A DNA stretch of 64,000 nucleotides from Polyangiaceae bacterium UTPRO1 (GTDB lineage Bacteria > Desulfobacterota > Binatia > UTPRO1). Below, piece by piece: positions 63,660-64,000 of this stretch. Made by a program: the position numbers and the translations under genes. Position 1 is the stretch's first letter. Every line of letters starts with the position of its first letter. The stretch lies in assembly GCA_002050235.1 (NCBI GenBank), contig MWST01000035.1, forward strand, positions 1-64,000. Direction: 5' to 3'. The notes under the pieces are model-generated. The model was not told the DNA's origin and made no database searches. It was given only the letters and a program-made list of their open reading frames with translations.

Positions 63660-64000
63660 TCAGACCTCCAGGCCGACGGCGCGCATGAGCGCGAGCGCAT
63701 TGCTCTTCGCGACCACGCCCGGGCGCATCCGATAGTCGAAGCACATCCGACCGTCCTCGAGGTGATCCTCGAAGTGCACGTTGACAGCGGCGCCGAGCCC
63801 GTCGACCATGCGCGCCAGCGCCAGGTCGTGCGTAGTGACGAGGCCGAGGCCGCCGCGAGCGGCGAGTGTCTTGACGATCGCCTCGGCGCCGATCGCGCGA
63901 TCGTGCGAGTTGGTGCCGCTCAGGATCTCGTCGAGGAGGAAGAGGAGCGGCAACGGACCGGCGTCGAGATCGACGATCCGGCGCAGGCGCTTCACCTCCG
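63660..64000 (-). CDS. MutS-family ATPase, C-terminal fragment (5' end beyond window)
   Basis: Only the last ~113 residues are visible; the frame is open to the right edge. LPLLFLLDEILSGTNSHDRA is the Walker B and dimer-helix region of MutS proteins, and VTTHDLALARM is the conserved loop after it. The C-terminal tail FEDHLEDGRMCFDYRMRPGV with ALALMRAVGLEV is typical of MutS-like proteins without mismatch-binding domains. Which subfamily it belongs to cannot be told from this part. Confidence 0.85.
   Translation of the reverse strand, partial: EVKRLRRIVDLDAGPLPLLFLLDEILSGTNSHDRAIGAEAIVKTLAARGGLGLVTTHDLALARMVDGLGAAVNVHFEDHLEDGRMCFDYRMRPGVVAKSNALALMRAVGLEV

Overview
The window is very GC-rich DNA from a bacterium. 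It holds about 50 protein genes on both strands and no recognisable tRNA, rRNA, CRISPR array, insertion sequence or integrase. Several features suggest a Gram-negative, uncultured lineage of the broad delta-proteobacterial type, possibly Binatota or Myxococcota-like: a BamD-like outer-membrane lipoprotein, several secreted Cys-rich proteins with Myxococcus-type repeats, an FG-GAP subtilase, a B12-dependent ribonucleotide reductase and a Gld-type ABC operon. The phylum is an inference from gene content only.

Layout. 1-5.6 kb: the partial gene of a secreted protein with a Thr/Pro-rich tail that runs off the left edge, and a large secreted subtilase with FG-GAP repeats. 5.8-12.6 kb: ATP sulfurylase, a protein with three DUF2249-like modules, a patatin, a PHA-synthase-like hydrolase, an SCP2-alpha/beta hydrolase fusion and a tandem universal stress protein. 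13.0-15.1 kb: a large secreted protein with a predicted thioester adhesin domain, an Ig-like domain and eight DUF4215 Cys-rich repeats. 15.3-20.9 kb: a visibly less GC-rich block of four genes (zinc-ribbon protein, 199-aa unknown, nuclease-SF2 helicase fusion, 787-aa unknown) that looks acquired and is the best candidate for an undescribed system, probably defence. 21.0-28.0 kb: a beta-helix protein, a CoA-transferase, NrdJ, and a hybrid histidine kinase overlapping a degenerate receiver. 28.3-32.9 kb: a Cys-rich secreted protein, a zinc/manganese ABC transporter operon with a coupled methyltransferase, and a tiny zinc-ribbon protein. 33.3-36.1 kb: two convergent membrane glycosyltransferases. 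36.3-40.4 kb: a complete ECF vitamin transporter (S component, fused double ATPase, T component) followed by an S1/P1-type nuclease.

40.5-45.4 kb: an operon-like run of CAAX protease, BamD-like lipoprotein, E1-like enzyme, CysO-like sulfur carrier, cysteine synthase and a second, degenerate E1-like protein, then a GST. It resembles sulfur-carrier-dependent cysteine synthesis, with what looks like a split, heterodimeric E1. 45.5-47.9 kb: sigma factor, anti-sigma factor and APS kinase, with the last two overlapping. Together with Sat this gives sulfate activation in the same window. 48.0-54.8 kb: a VIT/vWA protein, MaoC dehydratase, small membrane proteins, a six-Cys-repeat secreted protein and a DAP-decarboxylase-like enzyme. 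54.9-58.9 kb: DNA polymerase I with a decayed proofreading domain, and an acyl-CoA dehydrogenase. 59.0-63.6 kb: a four-gene GldA/F/G-DUF4340 ABC operon. The right edge cuts a MutS-family ATPase gene.

A recurrent pattern is a long GC-rich hairpin without a U-tract just after stop codons. Seven are listed, and they probably serve as transcript ends in this genome.
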